64,000 nt of DNA from Pelobates cultripes. Lineage: Eukaryota; Chordata; Amphibia; Anura; Pelobatidae. A program made the position numbers and the translations under genes. The notes under the pieces are model-generated. The model worked only from the letters and a program-made list of their open reading frames with translations, was not told the DNA's origin and searched no databases. Below, piece after piece: positions 1 to 12,600 of this stretch (position 1 is the stretch's first letter; every line of letters begins with the position of its first letter). The DNA lies in NCBI GenBank assembly GCA_933207985.1, contig OW240924.1, positions 70,736,742 through 70,800,741 of the forward strand. The letters are read 5' to 3'.

Positions 1-588
1 AAACTTCATACAGCATATAGACCTCAGAGTTCTGGAAAGGTGGAAAGAATGAACAGAACAATAAAAACCCAATTGGCTAAAATGTGTCAGGAAACTCAGC
101 TCAAGTGGAATGTCCTTTTGCCAATAGCTCTGTTGCGGATACGTAGTACTCCTACCAGAAGAATGGGTCTGTCTCCCTTTGAAAGCGTGTATGGGCGTCC
201 ACCTCCCATACTCAGTAATTTAAAGGGGGACTTGAATCAGTTGGGTGAAGGAATTACTCGGCAGCAGGTTGTAGAGTTGGGTAAAACTATGGAGGAAGTA
301 CAGAAATGGGTGCAAGATAGGTTACCTGTGAACATATATCCACCTGTTCATTCCTATCAACCGGGAGATCAAGTGTGGATAAAAGAATGGAATATTGTTC
401 CATTAGGTCCAAAGTGGAGGGGTCCTTATGTTGTTCTTTTATCTACTCCAACAGCTGTAAAGGTGGCAGAAGTGACTCTGTGGATTCATCATTCTAGGGT
501 TAAACCAGCAGCAGATTCTTGGCAAGCTATTCCAGATTCTGAAAATCCTTGCAAGATCCGGTTAAAGCGGGTAGCTCAGTTGGAGTGA
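1..588 (+). pseudogene. pol: Retroviral pol fragment: C-terminal part of integrase
   Basis: The frame is open from base 1 to the stop at 586-588. It starts within the end of the integrase catalytic core (motif RPQSSGKVERMNRT, whose E at about bp 43-45 is the likely last acid of the DDE triad). It continues through a segment reading TRRMGLSPFESVYGRPPP and ends in an SH3-like C-terminal domain (GDQVWIKEW, KWRGPYVVLL, WIHHSRVKP). These motifs are typical of gammaretrovirus-like integrases. The segment has no internal stop, but the rest of pol is outside the window, so coding status cannot be judged. Confidence 0.85.
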
Positions 589-908
589 GAAATAATACGA
601 GGAGATATTGAGACATCTTAGTTGAAAGTAACAACAGATATCCGCAAGTAGGTATTTTGACGGCCATAATAAAGCCTGACCACCTACCTACGTGTCATAG
701 CCAGAGTGTCTCGAAGGGAGTTCTGTGAAGAAAAGTGAGGATCAGAAGAACGATAATCCTTGTAGCCCTCACAATCGGGAAGCTGAGGTGCCGTCGCACG
801 GTCGAAGAGTAGAAATTAGGACTTTTGAAATAATTTTATATTATGTGTTTAGGCATTTTTTATTTTTATTTATTATTATTTTTTTTTTAGGAAGGTAAAG
901 GTGAGGAC

Positions 909-2876
909 ATGCAGAGTTGTGTTAGCTGCATTAAGACTACAAAAACAGGTAACCAAATATCCCAAACTCTCATTTGGCACTCACAGTATGAGTGTAGGGG
1001 ATCTGTATCTAAGTGTAGCTATCTAGATATAGATTACAATGTGTGCAAACCAATATCAGGAGAGCCTAAATGTTTTGATCCCCAATTCCAACCCCGTACA
1101 ATTTGGTTGGTAATTCGGAACAGTAACTCCCAGGAGACTTTGATAAATAGGACTGTGATCAATACCATGCATTCTACTATTTGATGCATGTAAGGCAATC
1201 TCTGGTAGTGGAAAACCTTGGAATGTATGTGGTAATCTTTAAATGGGAACGAATTTATGGGTTTAATTATAAATATTTATGTCCCAGTAAGAGATCTACT
1301 GATCCTGGTTGCCCAGATAGGGATTTTAATTTTTGTCCATATTGGTCTTGTGTAGGGTGGGTGACCTGGGGAAAAACAGTGGATCAAGATATGATTATCC
1401 AAAGGTTGCCCACTACACCACACTGTAAATCTATGGAATGTAATCCTGTCCATATGACCATCTCTAATCCACAAAATTTTTATTGATAAGTTTGGAAATC
1501 TATTTGGGTTCCAAATATATGGCACAGGAGTAGACCCAGGGACCATAATATATGTAGGACTTGAAACTGAGACGATGGCAACTCAAACTCATCAGGTTTT
1601 TCATTCCTTCTATGAGGAGATGAGTGTTGAGGATAAAATTCCCCATAATGTTAAGAACCTATTTATTGATTTGGCTGAGAGTATTGCGGGTAGTCTTAAT
1701 GTAACGAAGTGCTTTGTATGTGGATGTACTAAAATGGGAGACCAGTGGCCATGGGAGGCAAAGGAAGTATGGTACCCTGGTTCTGAGACAGATGAACAAC
1801 AAATACTTTCTCAGTCTGATCATCAAGTAAGTACTAGAGGTAAATCAGAGTGGCGGTTAAAAACCTCCATTATAGGTCATGTATGTTTAGCCAGGAAAGG
1901 GCCATTGTATACCACACCTGTTGGCAAGTTAATATGTCTAGGACAGAGAGCCTATAATGCCGATACTAAAGATACTACTTGGTGGTCAGCTTCAAATGTC
2001 TCAGAGCCTACTAATCCGTTTGCCAATAACACCCATTTAAAAGAGGTATGGTTTGACTTATCTGCTACATCCAATTGGAAAGCCCCGGTGAATTTATATT
2101 GGATCTGTGGTAAGAAAGCATATTCAGAGTTAATACAAGATTGGGAAGGGGCATGTGTTTTAGGTATGCTCAAACCATCCTTCTTCCTGTTGCCAATTGA
2201 GACAGGAGAGACCTTGGGAGTTAAGGTTTATGATGTAAATCATAAAAAGAAGCGAGCATCCTTGAATATAGGTAGCTGGGAAGATGATGAGTGGCCTCCC
2301 CAACGCATTATTAATTATTATGGACCTGCTACTTGGGCAGAAGATGGTACCTATGGATATAGAACCCCAATATATATGCTCAACCGTATTTTAAGCCTAC
2401 AGGCGGTGGTTGAGATTATCACTAATGAGAGCAAAATACTCGGATGAGATCAGCCATCTATCAAAATAGATTATCTCTGGACTACCTATTAGCAGTAGAG
2501 GGAGGTGTATGCGGACAGTTTAATCTCAGCAACTGTTGTTTGCACATAGATGATGAAGGGCAGGCAGTGGCTGAATTTACAAGCCACATGGTTAAAGTGA
2601 CGCATGTACTTACTCAGGTCTGGAATGGTTATAATCCTAGTAGTTGATATGAGCAGCTTGGAGGGATTAAGGCGTTCGTAGGAGGAGTACTATTTATTAT
2701 ATTCTTATGTCTCTTTCTGCCCTGCCTAATTCCATTAGTGGTCAGATCTATACGTAGTATCATAGAGAGTACTATAGAAAGAAAGACAGCTGCTCATGTA
2801 TTGGCTGTCTATAGATATGAATCCCTAGCCCAAATAGAACATATTCAGGATGAGGAATGCAGAAGGAGTTTGTGAT
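909..2876 (+). pseudogene. env: Retroviral env remains (SU and TM), disrupted
   Basis: Open stretches at 909-1184, 1181-1486, 1575-2447 and 2444-2647 lie in alternating frames, and a further open stretch runs to a stop at about 2874. The third ends its SU part with a basic cleavage-like site (HKKKR) near 2243-2260 and enters TM. The fourth carries the CX6CC motif CGQFNLSNCC, typical of gamma-type Env. After an in-frame stop at 2645-2647 comes a hydrophobic anchor-like stretch (GGVLFIIFLCLFLPCLIPL). Visible breaks are frame changes near 1181 and 2444 and stops at about 1182, 1484, 2445 and 2645. A T-rich tract ending in AG just before 893 could be the acceptor for spliced env mRNA. Confidence 0.75.
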
Positions 2877-3014
2877 GATGCTAAGATGCTTACAAGGTCT
2901 GCTCTGGTCCAATGATGCTTACAAGGTCTGCTCTGGCTACTTGAGAGGTGTTGGTAAACTATGATTGGTGATGCATATGGAATAATTTTGTATCAGAGGC
3001 ATCAAAGGGGGGAA

Positions 3015-3436
3015 TGTGATGGAATTTCGGTGAAATGTAAATTTAGTAGGCCAAGATTTCCACATGGCATGTCTATGTTGTATCAGTTAGTTACACGTAG
3101 CTAAGATACTGTCATCAATGTACTGAGCATGTGCAGGAATGCAGGAACTGAAATTACACTCCTTTCTCCTTTGTTTTGGATGATCCATGTGGTCTGCCCC
3201 TTTGAGGAAATCCAAATCCTGTCCACTGATTGGTTAAGGGTATGTACATGTGGAGCTATTAATGGGAGGAGTTATAGTTCTATATAAAGCATGTACTCCA
3301 TGTGTTTGTCCCTCAGACCTGTTTTGGAACGTTAGTTCATCTGAGGCCCGATCGGTATGTTAATAAAGACCTCTTACTTCCTGAAAACCTGCATCCATCT
3401 CTCTGTGTCTGGCTTCTGCATGTGTACTCGGTTACA
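3015..3436 (+). repeat. 3' LTR of the endogenous retrovirus
   Basis: The segment follows a purine tract (AAAGGGGGG). It begins TGTGATGG and ends GGTTACA, i.e. TG...CA. It has a TATA-like box (TATATAAAG, 3281-3289) and an AATAAA signal (3362-3367) followed by T-rich sequence, in the order expected for U3-R-U5. Length is about 422 bp. The partner LTR and the target duplication are outside the window, so the left boundary is uncertain by a few bases. Confidence 0.8.
3281..3289 (+). promoter_or_regulatory. LTR TATA box
   Basis: TATATAAAG sits about 80 bp before the LTR AATAAA signal and about 235 bp before the next FAM98B exon on the same strand. Activity is unknown. Confidence 0.55.
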
Positions 3437-3523
3437 ATACAGAGCGGCCCTTCGTCATAGTGTGTACTTCATGTTAGAAACACTTGCATTGATTAATAAT
3501 TGTATTTTGACTTTGTATTTCAG

Positions 3524-3655
3524 GTGAAGATGTTGAGAGTGTTCAGTTGGAAGTGAGTGGATTTTTAAAGGAGCTTTCCTGTCCCTATCCTTCACTTGTT
3601 TCTGGAGACATCAAGGATAGACTTCAATCCAAGGAGGACTGTCTGAGGCTGCTGT
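3524..3655 (+). CDS. FAM98B: FAM98B exon (first one in window)
   Basis: Acceptor TATTTCAG, donor T/GTGAGT. It enters with two bases of a split codon and leaves with one. It encodes the LEVSGFLKELSCPYPSLV region and ends DCLRLL plus a split Leu codon. Confidence 0.93.
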
Positions 3656-6600
3656 GTGAGTGCACCCATTGCTTTTCTTCTCTCACTCGTGAATCTGAGA
3701 TTAGTAATGGTACATGAGTAAAGTAAGGGAAGTCCAGGCTACTTTAGAGTGCTTTCTTTGTTGCAACATTATCAGAATTATTCATTAAATGGTCAAAATA
3801 CAAAGGAAATCTCAAATTATAGGTCATAATTGTTGACCTATGAACATGAATCATAGCTGACTTGTAAAATATGTCCCGTTTTGTTTATCTTGGTTTAAGA
3901 ATGTTTAATTCACTTTGAATTCATTGCCAGTCACACTTTATTGAATAACCCTGTCAATCACTAAAACAGGAAGTATAATGAATCAATAAAAAAAAAAAAA
4001 AAAAATGGAAAGTTTAAGGCTGCAATCGTACAGTTTGAGAAATTGTCCAACTATGTTATATTTACGTTTTTTGTTATATTGGCATAAAATATGCAATTCT
4101 CATGCCATTTCTCCACGATTTATGGTTCAATGAATAGACCTAAAATGTTTTTACAAAAAGGTTTGCTTTTACCCACCATGATATAAATGCTAATATTTGC
4201 GATTTGTCGTTTTATAGGATATTGTATATCTTTTTAACTTCTTATAACTGAGTTAATTTACAACCTTTTGAGCTGTCTTAAAGGGACACTATAGTCACCA
4301 AAATAACTTTAGCGTAATTAAGTAGCTTTGGTGTATGGATCATGCCCCTCTAGTCTCACTGCTCAATTTTCTGCAATTTAGGAGTTAAATCACTTTTTTT
4401 TTTAATACAGCCCTAGTCACACCTCCCAGCCTTCATATACAATTCCTGTAAAGCAAGATCTAATGTTCAAACTGCTTTTATTGCACATTCTGTTTAATTT
4501 ATAATTTACCTCCGCTGCTTTTAATAGCCTGCTAGAGCCTACACGAATGTGTGATTAAAGTTCCATTTACAGATCTGATTAAAAATTAGAAAAAAATTTC
4601 ATGCAGGCTGTGTCAGTCACAGCCAGGGGAGGTGTGGCTAAGGCTGCAGAAACAAGAGTGATTTAACTCCTTAATGGGAAAGAATTCAGCTGTGAGATTG
4701 CAGGGGGTTGATTTATTCACCCCCAAAAAATTGTTTTGTTTTGATTCCTATAGTATCCCTTTCAATATTTGTGTACTTCAAAAAAATAAATAAAAAAGAG
4801 CATTAGTTAACCCTTTCACGCCATTAGAGCATGACATGCTGTCCTGCAGTAGGAGGGCTTAAACGCCATAGCACTCCCTAACCATTTAGCCCTCACTATA
4901 ACAATGTCTGTGGTGTTAATCACTGCAAATTTGAGATTTCTGTGGAAAAAACAGGTGTTATGGCTTAACTGGTGTGCAGATCTTTGTTTAACATTGTATT
5001 TGTTTAACATTGTACTAGCCACTGACTTCAGGTGAAAGGGGTTTTCAATCACAATTTATTCCCCACCATAACATTCTTTGTTTTTCTTTGCATATATTTA
5101 TTCAATACATTGTTAAACACAGATCTGCACACCAGTCAAGTCAAAAGACTTGCTTTTCCAACAGAATTCTCACATTTGCAGTGATGCTACTATTGGAAAG
5201 GATTCTGGGTGGGCATATGCAAATAAGATATAATAACCCCTTTCAGTGCTGGTCGCAGCTGTTTGATCTGCAATCACTGTTATTTTAATTTTTGTGTTGG
5301 GTATTCTATTGGTGGAAGTGGGAAATAAGGGTGTGGTAGTGTGTATTAGGCAGGTGGGCAAATAAAATGACCCCTTAGTGACATAGCTTAAATTAATCCC
5401 CCTTAGATGGCATGCGGAGAAAGTGTATGCCATTCTGGCATGCTCAGATAGGGACACTTTCGCAGACAGTGACACTATGACAGTGTTTGACATTGAGGCC
5501 CCAAGTGAGTCCATCAGTGATGGTGCCACCGCCGCCACCATCTACAAGAAGGTGCTTAGGACACCCCACAGTGCCAGAGGAAATTTTAAATACCCCTAAA
5601 CTTGACAGCCCTAGAAATAACCCCACGGCTATATCTGACATCACAGCATCGGTATATGTTGGAGCCAGTGAACTGTTTTAGCCTCTTGATGTCAGACGAC
5701 ATTACAGTAGAAATAAATGTTGTATCCCGCTGATGTTGCAGAAAAAAAAAAAAAAATACTATGGCTATACAGGGCTTTTGCATTTATCAAGGGAAGGATA
5801 GCCATCGTGACCCCCAGGATGTGGGTACAAATTGCAAGATTGAGTGGGATCTGATCCTTCCCATGTTAAATAAGGGTTATCATCCATGGGTTGATGGTTA
5901 TATTATTTAAATTTTTTGGACAATTTGGACAAAGCTTGGTATCTGAGTCATGCCATATTTTGTGTGCGTCTTGTTTGGCCTTAGGCTATACATAAGGGGC
6001 ATCTTCAGGTAGATGTGTTTTGGGCTGTAGATGAGCAATTGCGTTTGAATTTGTGTACTGTTTGGTAGAGGGGTGAGGGGGAAGTGGGTGAGCAGCGATA
6101 AGGGAGCAGGAAATGAATGGCTTCGAGGGGGAAGGCTGTGAGAAGATGTAGAAGACGTGAATGTATGATAGAGTAAAAATGAGAGAGAAAGAGGGGGAAA
6201 AAAGTGGGGGGGGTGGGTTACAGTAGTGTAGTTCAGGTTCGGCAAATTAGCGGTTGATGGAGGGTGTCATCGTTGTGTGTGGACTGGCTCTCTACTGCCT
6301 TTGGGGGTCTAAGTGTGTTGTCTGGTCTGTCACGGGCTGCCCTCTGACTGGGAGGACAAGCTTGTCTGGATGTGGGGAGGTTTCAAAAACTAATCCTGGT
6401 GATATAGTTCAACCGTGGGTACCAAGTCAAGACACATTTGGCAGTGCGGCCTCTCAGGTCTGCGGTCAGGGTCTCCTTGCTATGGATCTCTTCTATCCTG
6501 GCAGCTCATCGCTGAAAGGTAGGAGCACCTGTCTGTTTCCATAGTGTTGGGATTAGGGACTTTGCCGCTGTGAGTAGGTGGGTAGTTAGGGAATTCATGT

Positions 6601-9600
6601 ATGAGGCGATGGGACTGTTCATGTGGTGAAGAAGAATCGGAAGAGGTTGTAGTGGGAGGTCTGTGCCTGTAATCTCACAGGTTTTAGAATGCACCATAGC
6701 CCAGTAAGGGGGCGATGACTGGGCAAGACCACCAGATGTGGAGATTTGTGCACTCTTTCCCTCCGCAGTCCCAACAGCCGGGATCTCTGACTTCATGATG
6801 TGTAGGACGTCTTGCGTCCGATACCAGGGTGTTAAGAGCTTGTAGCTTAGTTCCTGGTACTTGGAGCTAATGGAGCACTTATGCGTCAGGGTGAGAATTT
6901 TGTCCCATTCACTGTCTGTAAGCGCCTCCCCCACAGCTCTTTCCCATCTCGAGGTAAACCCGAGTGGTGGTCTATCACATCCTGTAACTAGTATAGTGTG
7001 GAGAATGGAGATCCCTTTGTTTAATATTTCATGTGTCGTGCATAGTTGTTCGAATTGTGTAAGGGGTTTGTGAAACTGTGTTCACCCCGCAGCAGGTGCA
7101 ATAGGAGCGTATTTGGTGATATCGAAACCTTTCCATGTGGGCTGGCTGCCTGTCAGGGATCAGTTCAGCAAGGGTCTTTAGCTGAGTCGAGGTGCACCAA
7201 TGATGGATACATGTCCAGTTCGAAGCCTAGAAGCTGGCCGGTCACAGGCTGCCCACGAGCTCCCGGGTTGTGTGTTATGGGTTGGTTTTGGGGATGTGGT
7301 TAATGGATTTGAGTAGCGAGTTGAGCACCAGACCTTGAGCAATGCGTCTCTTGTAGGATTGCCTGTGCGGAGTGTCCCGTACGGTACTCCTCGAGCCAGT
7401 GTAGGGAGGGGATTTTGCCCTCCATCTGTTGGGTTTCCATTGTCACCCACAGTTTCTTTGGTGCCTTTGCATGCCATTCAACCAATCTTTGTAGGTGGGT
7501 TGCGTGATAGTATGTGACCACCGACGGGAGGCCAGCTCCTCCTGTGTGCTTGGAGAGGATCAGTTGGGTGCACCGTATTCGAAAAAAGTTAGCGGGATTT
7601 CTACCAGTAGGGCCTGGAACAGATATAGTAAGAGGTTGATGGTTATTATACCAGTATGGATTTATTTAATATATTTTGTTTTAAAACCCTAGCTTGTGGC
7701 ACAGCGCGTAAAACATGCAGAGGTTTTCCCCAAACCCTGACATGCAGTAGAGGCTCAGCTTCAGCTCTCATGATACAATGCACAACAATAGCACAGTGCC
7801 AGTGTATGTCAGAGGAAGAACTGAGCAGTTGGAAAAAATCAAAGTGCATTGTTAAACTAGCATGTATATGGGGGGAGTGGACTTGGCTGATCAATGTATA
7901 CAGGCTTATCTGCTGAACTGAAAAAGTAGGTCCTGGTACAAGACAATTGCAATATATTTAGTCAATTATCACTTCCTATTTGCTGTATAAAAGGCCGCCA
8001 TAGGGAAGCCATACCCATTTCTTAATTATTATTATGTTGAAACTTTTGTCTGATATTTTATTTACCCAGTCCCCCAATCCACCCTCTTCGGAATCAGATG
8101 ATGTCCAAAGACTTTGTGGCAAGCACTTTCCTTCACAAATCCCCCACGCACACCCTGAATAAGTCGACCCAGAGAAAGGACCCTTTCTGGCCATCTCAAT
8201 CTGCCCTCTGCATAACAGACTGTGTCAGAGTCTACCATACAGAGCTAAACTGTTGCATCACTCCGTGTGTGACTTTCTCAGTGTGTTTGTTTATTTTGGA
8301 TATCTGACCTGGGCTTGTCATGATTTCTCTTTGTTAGCTGCCTGTACAGACGTATTGACTTGTTATATCAACTACTCTGACTTCTGGATTCCCCTTACCT
8401 TGGTCCGTCCTTGTTTAAGTTAAGTCCAGGCATTCTATAGTGCAGGGCTCGACAAATCCCAGGTTGCCATGGCAACTTGAAATTTCGCATTGGCGTTTGT
8501 GATCTGTCAGCTCTTTAGCTAAAGCAGCTGTCTGGGCAAACTATGGAGCTAGCCGCCATTTAAAGAATAGAGGCGGACGGTTTAAGGAGCCCTGGGGAGC
8601 ATGGAGGTGATTGGCTGAGGCAGTGCGCGTGGGAGCAGTGATCTTCCTGCATCTTCCTGCATCTTCTCTCTGCTCCCTCCCACTATATAGTGATGCCGTA
8701 GCCGGAATATGACATAATTCAGGCCCCCGGCATCACTACAGGGAGCAGAGAGAAGCTGCAGGAAGATTACTGCTCCCTCGCACGCAGGAAGAGAGAGAAG
8801 TCACACTGGACCCCAGGGAAAGATCTACTCTGCTCTCCCAAAGGTAGGCTGTGTGGATTGAAATAAAAAATTTAAATTGGTGTGTGTGTGTGTGTGTGTA
8901 TGCCTCTGTCAGTGTGTCTGTCAGAGAGTGTGTATCTGTTTAGGTACCTGCCCCCCTCCGATCTCAGAGAAGTGTTTTTTACTCTCCTTTTTTCCGACAA
9001 CGTGCCAGTTTCGCCACGGCTTGTCCCGCCTCCATAGCTGAGATCAATGTTTATAAACTCAGCTAAGCCAATGCTTTCCCATAAAAAAGCATTGGGAGGA
9101 TATTGTGCAAGTTCTCTATGGGTAACATTCAGCGCATCCATGCAGAGCACTGACACAGGACTCTCTAGTGGCCGTCTGAAAATGCAGCATTTACATTGAA
9201 AAGGCTATAGGCACCAGAACAACTTCATCAAAGAGACACTATAGTCACCCGAACAACTTTAGCTTAATGAAGCAGTTTTGGTGTATAGAACATGCCCCTG
9301 CAGCCTCACTGCTCAATCCTCTGCCATTTAGGAGTTAAATCCCTTTGTTTATGAACCCTAGTCACACCTCCCTGCATGTGACTTGCACAGCCTTCCATAA
9401 ACACTTCCTGTAAAGAGAGCCCTATTTAGGCTTTCTTTATTGCAAGTTCTGTTTAATTGAGATAGCTTGCTAGACCCTGCAAGAGCCTCCTGTATGTGAT
9501 TAAAGTTCAATTTAGAGATTGAGATACAATTATTTAAGGTAAATTACATCTGTTTGAAATTGAAATCAGTTTTTTTTTTTTTTTTTTTTAATGCAGGCTC

Positions 9601-12600
9601 TGTCAATCATAGCCAGGGGAGGTGTGGCTAGGGCTGCATAAACAGAAACAAACTGATTTAACTCATAAATGACAGTGAATTGAGCAGTGAAATGATCTAT
9701 ACACTAAAACTGCTTTATTTAGCTAAAGTAAAATTAGGTGACTATAGTGTTCCTTTAATCTGTAGTGATTCTGGTGACTATAGTGTCCCTTTAAGATTTG
9801 TATGTTTCTCTTTGTAAATTTAAACTTTGCTAGTTTAAAAAAAAAACTGTCTCCTAACTTTTTTAGCTGGCTCCTAGATTCCAAACACATTTGTCAAGCT
9901 CTGATATGGTGGCTACCCAAAACAACTCAAAATCCTACTTCTAGAATACTTGTTAAAATGGTATGCCATTGTGGGGCAATTTTCTTTCTTAGTCAGTCAT
10001 GTTCTATTAAAGGCGATATGGGCCCAGAAAATCAGTGTGTCAATATTTCTAATATTTTGCAGTGAGACTTACCAAAAAGACCTTAAAAACCGATATGTGG
10101 GGGTACTGTTATATTAGTGATACAATGTGAATCAAAACTACTGAGGCCTTATTGCACAAACTCCTATCAGGATTATTACATTCCCTGTGAAAATGGAATT
10201 CATAAACAAAACACAACAGAAAAGTTGACCAGCATTTGTTTTAAAGTGGCCAGACCAAACCATTCGAGGACTGTCATTTGCGGGAATTCACTTGGACTCT
10301 AATACTTACTAGACTTTTTTTTTTAATCGACGCCCAAACAAACTGACTTGCCCACGATTTACCTGTGGAGTCTTATTCATTGAATAAGACTGTACAGGTA
10401 AATCCCAGAAGGATGGATTAGTTTGGGCATAGATTAAAAGGAATTTCATTGTGACGCAGAAGTCTAGTACTTAGCAGGTTTTTCTTTCAATCAGTATTTC
10501 TAGGCACAGAACTTCAAGCCATGCAGATCTTCCATAGCAGGAAGCAAACGGACACAGAGAAGAATGACCCTGCCTACCTGGAATTGAAAGCAATATGTGA
10601 CGCACTCCACTTACCTGAGCAGCCTTCTTCTGATATCATGTCAATACTGAAGATTGTGGAGGCCAAGGTGAGGAACATACCTCTTTCCCTGTCCTATGAG
10701 TAACCACCACGCATCATGTATTGGCTCTATAAAGGGCATAGTTAAATGTACATTCTTAGAACCAAAATCTTGGTTCTAATATAATCAATCATAATATAAT
10801 ATATTCTATTATAATAATATATCTTAATGTAGTGTTTTGGTGCAAAGATCCTGTCCATGCACTCTGATAAATGAAAGCTTGCTGTTTGTTAGAAATGGCA
10901 ATGTTTGCATTTCTCATTTATGATGCTTCTGGTGGCTATAGGAGAGCCACTATAGGCATTTCTTCATTGAAGCATCCAATAGGTAGAGCACAGTGATTGC
11001 ATTGCATGCACCATAGAGACCCAGTGCCCCACTGTACTATAAAAACATAGAATGTGACGGCAGATAAGAACCGTTTGGCTCAACTAGTCTGCCCAATTTT
11101 CTAAATACTTTCATTAGTCCCTGGCCTTATCTTATAGCTAGGATAGCCTTATGCCTTTCCCACGCTTACTTAAACTCCTTCACTGTGTTAACTTCTACCA
11201 CTTCAGCTGGAAGGCTATTCCATGCATCCACTACCCTCTCCGTAAAGTAATACTTCCTGATATTATTTTTAAACCTTTGCCCCTCTAATTTAAGACTATG
11301 TCCTCTTGTTGTGGTAGTTTTTCTTCTTTTAAATATAGTCTCCTCCTTTACTGTGTTGATTCCCTTTATGTATTTAAATGTTTCTATCATATCCCCCTGT
11401 CTCGTCTTTCCTCCAAGCTATACATTTGAGATCCTTTGACCTTTCCTTGTAAGTTTTATCCTGCAATCCATTAATCAGTTTAGTAGCCCTTCTCTGAACT
11501 GTCTCTCCAAAGTATCAGTATCCTTCTGAAGATACCTCCAGTACTGCGTACAGTACTCCAAGTGATCACAATGATCTCACATTTGACAGAGCAGCTACAG
11601 TGCCTTTATTCAGATGGCTGTACTTGATGATATCTGCAGGTGATCCTATTAGAAAGAATTAATGCTGTTACAGGGTAGCCAGAAAACCTTTAATTATGGT
11701 GTCCTTATATGCCATCAGTGCAACCTGGAATATAGTCACTAACTAAAAAAAAAAAAATATATTATATCCAGGGTCTATCACCACAATGAAGGGATTCTTT
11801 TTTTGTAGTTTGAAAATAGTAAAGGAAATGACAAAAGAAATATGGTTCTAAAAAGAGATTGGTGGGTTTATTTTTTTTTTATTTTTTAGTAATGTTGTGA
11901 ATATTTTTCTAAATGTAAGTGTTACTCTAACACAGGTTTCCCCAAACTCCAGCCCTCCAGATGTTGCTGAACTACAACTCCCATGATTCTCAGCCTATAT
12001 TTCATTCATAGAATCATGGGAGTTGTAGGTCAGCAACATGTGGAGGGCCGTAGTTTGAGGAAGCCTGGTCTAACCCTTTATATATGGACTTTGTTATGAA
12101 AAGGTTGTTAATTGAGCAGCGCCAACGTTTCAGACCCAGTCTTGGTCCTTTCTCAAAAGGTCTTCAGGCTCCTGGGGACCGAGAATCTCACTAAACTGTT
12201 TAATAGTGATGCACAACCCGGTATCCATGGACACCAAGCACCATAACCACTTCAGTATGCTGAAGTGGCTATGCTGTGTGCAGTGTTGCTTTTATCCTGA
12301 GATGATAGAGCTATGTGGTAACAATATTTAACATTTTCTAAACCGAAAAAAGAAAAAGCTGACTAGGTCAAATACATGACTAATTAGAAATATAATATAA
12401 TCTATGCACTACATAGTAAAGACCTGTTAACTGTCCATGTAATATTTAGTCCTTCTCGAATTATCCTTCAGCCTAAGTTATTGTTTTACTCTTTGTGCAG
12501 GTCACAGACATCATGTCGCAAGTGAACACAAAGCATGTTGGACCAATGTTGCTTAAATCGGAACTGAATGAAGAACAGCTGGTGAGAGACTGCAAATGAA

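Larger units (their letters stand above)
1..3436 (+). mobile_element. Endogenous retrovirus, class I-like, 3' part (pol end, env remains, 3' LTR)
   Basis: The window opens inside an integrase reading frame, followed by env-like frames, a polypurine tract near 3005-3012 and one LTR. The integrase C-terminus (WIHHSRVKP) and the env CX6CC motif resemble gammaretrovirus-type (class I) elements. The provirus lies in the sense direction within the FAM98B intron that precedes the exon at 3524. Its 5' half lies outside the window. Env is split over several frames with stops, so this is an inactive old copy. Between 2884 and 2936 a direct repeat beginning GATGCTTACAAGG occurs twice, 29 bp apart. Confidence 0.9.
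8443..9903. mobile_element. Non-autonomous hAT-like element
   Basis: Left end CAGGGCTCGACAAATC and right end TTTGTCAAGCTCTG are imperfect inverted repeats. The flanking 8-mers CTATAGTG (8435-8442) and ATATGGTG (9904-9911) match at 6 of 8 positions, as expected for an old hAT target duplication. No transposase frame is seen. It contains an internal palindrome (8625-8794), a TG repeat (8879-8898) and nested T2-like MITEs (9197-9794). Confidence 0.65.

Noticed and set aside
5487..5681. Pro-rich open frames on both strands
   Set aside because: Short, low complexity, no homology recognised, no splice context.
10502..10667. FAM98B exon starting at the nearer acceptor TTTCTAG
   Set aside because: It keeps frame but drops the conserved FL residues before TELQA; the CAATCAG site at 10494 restores them.
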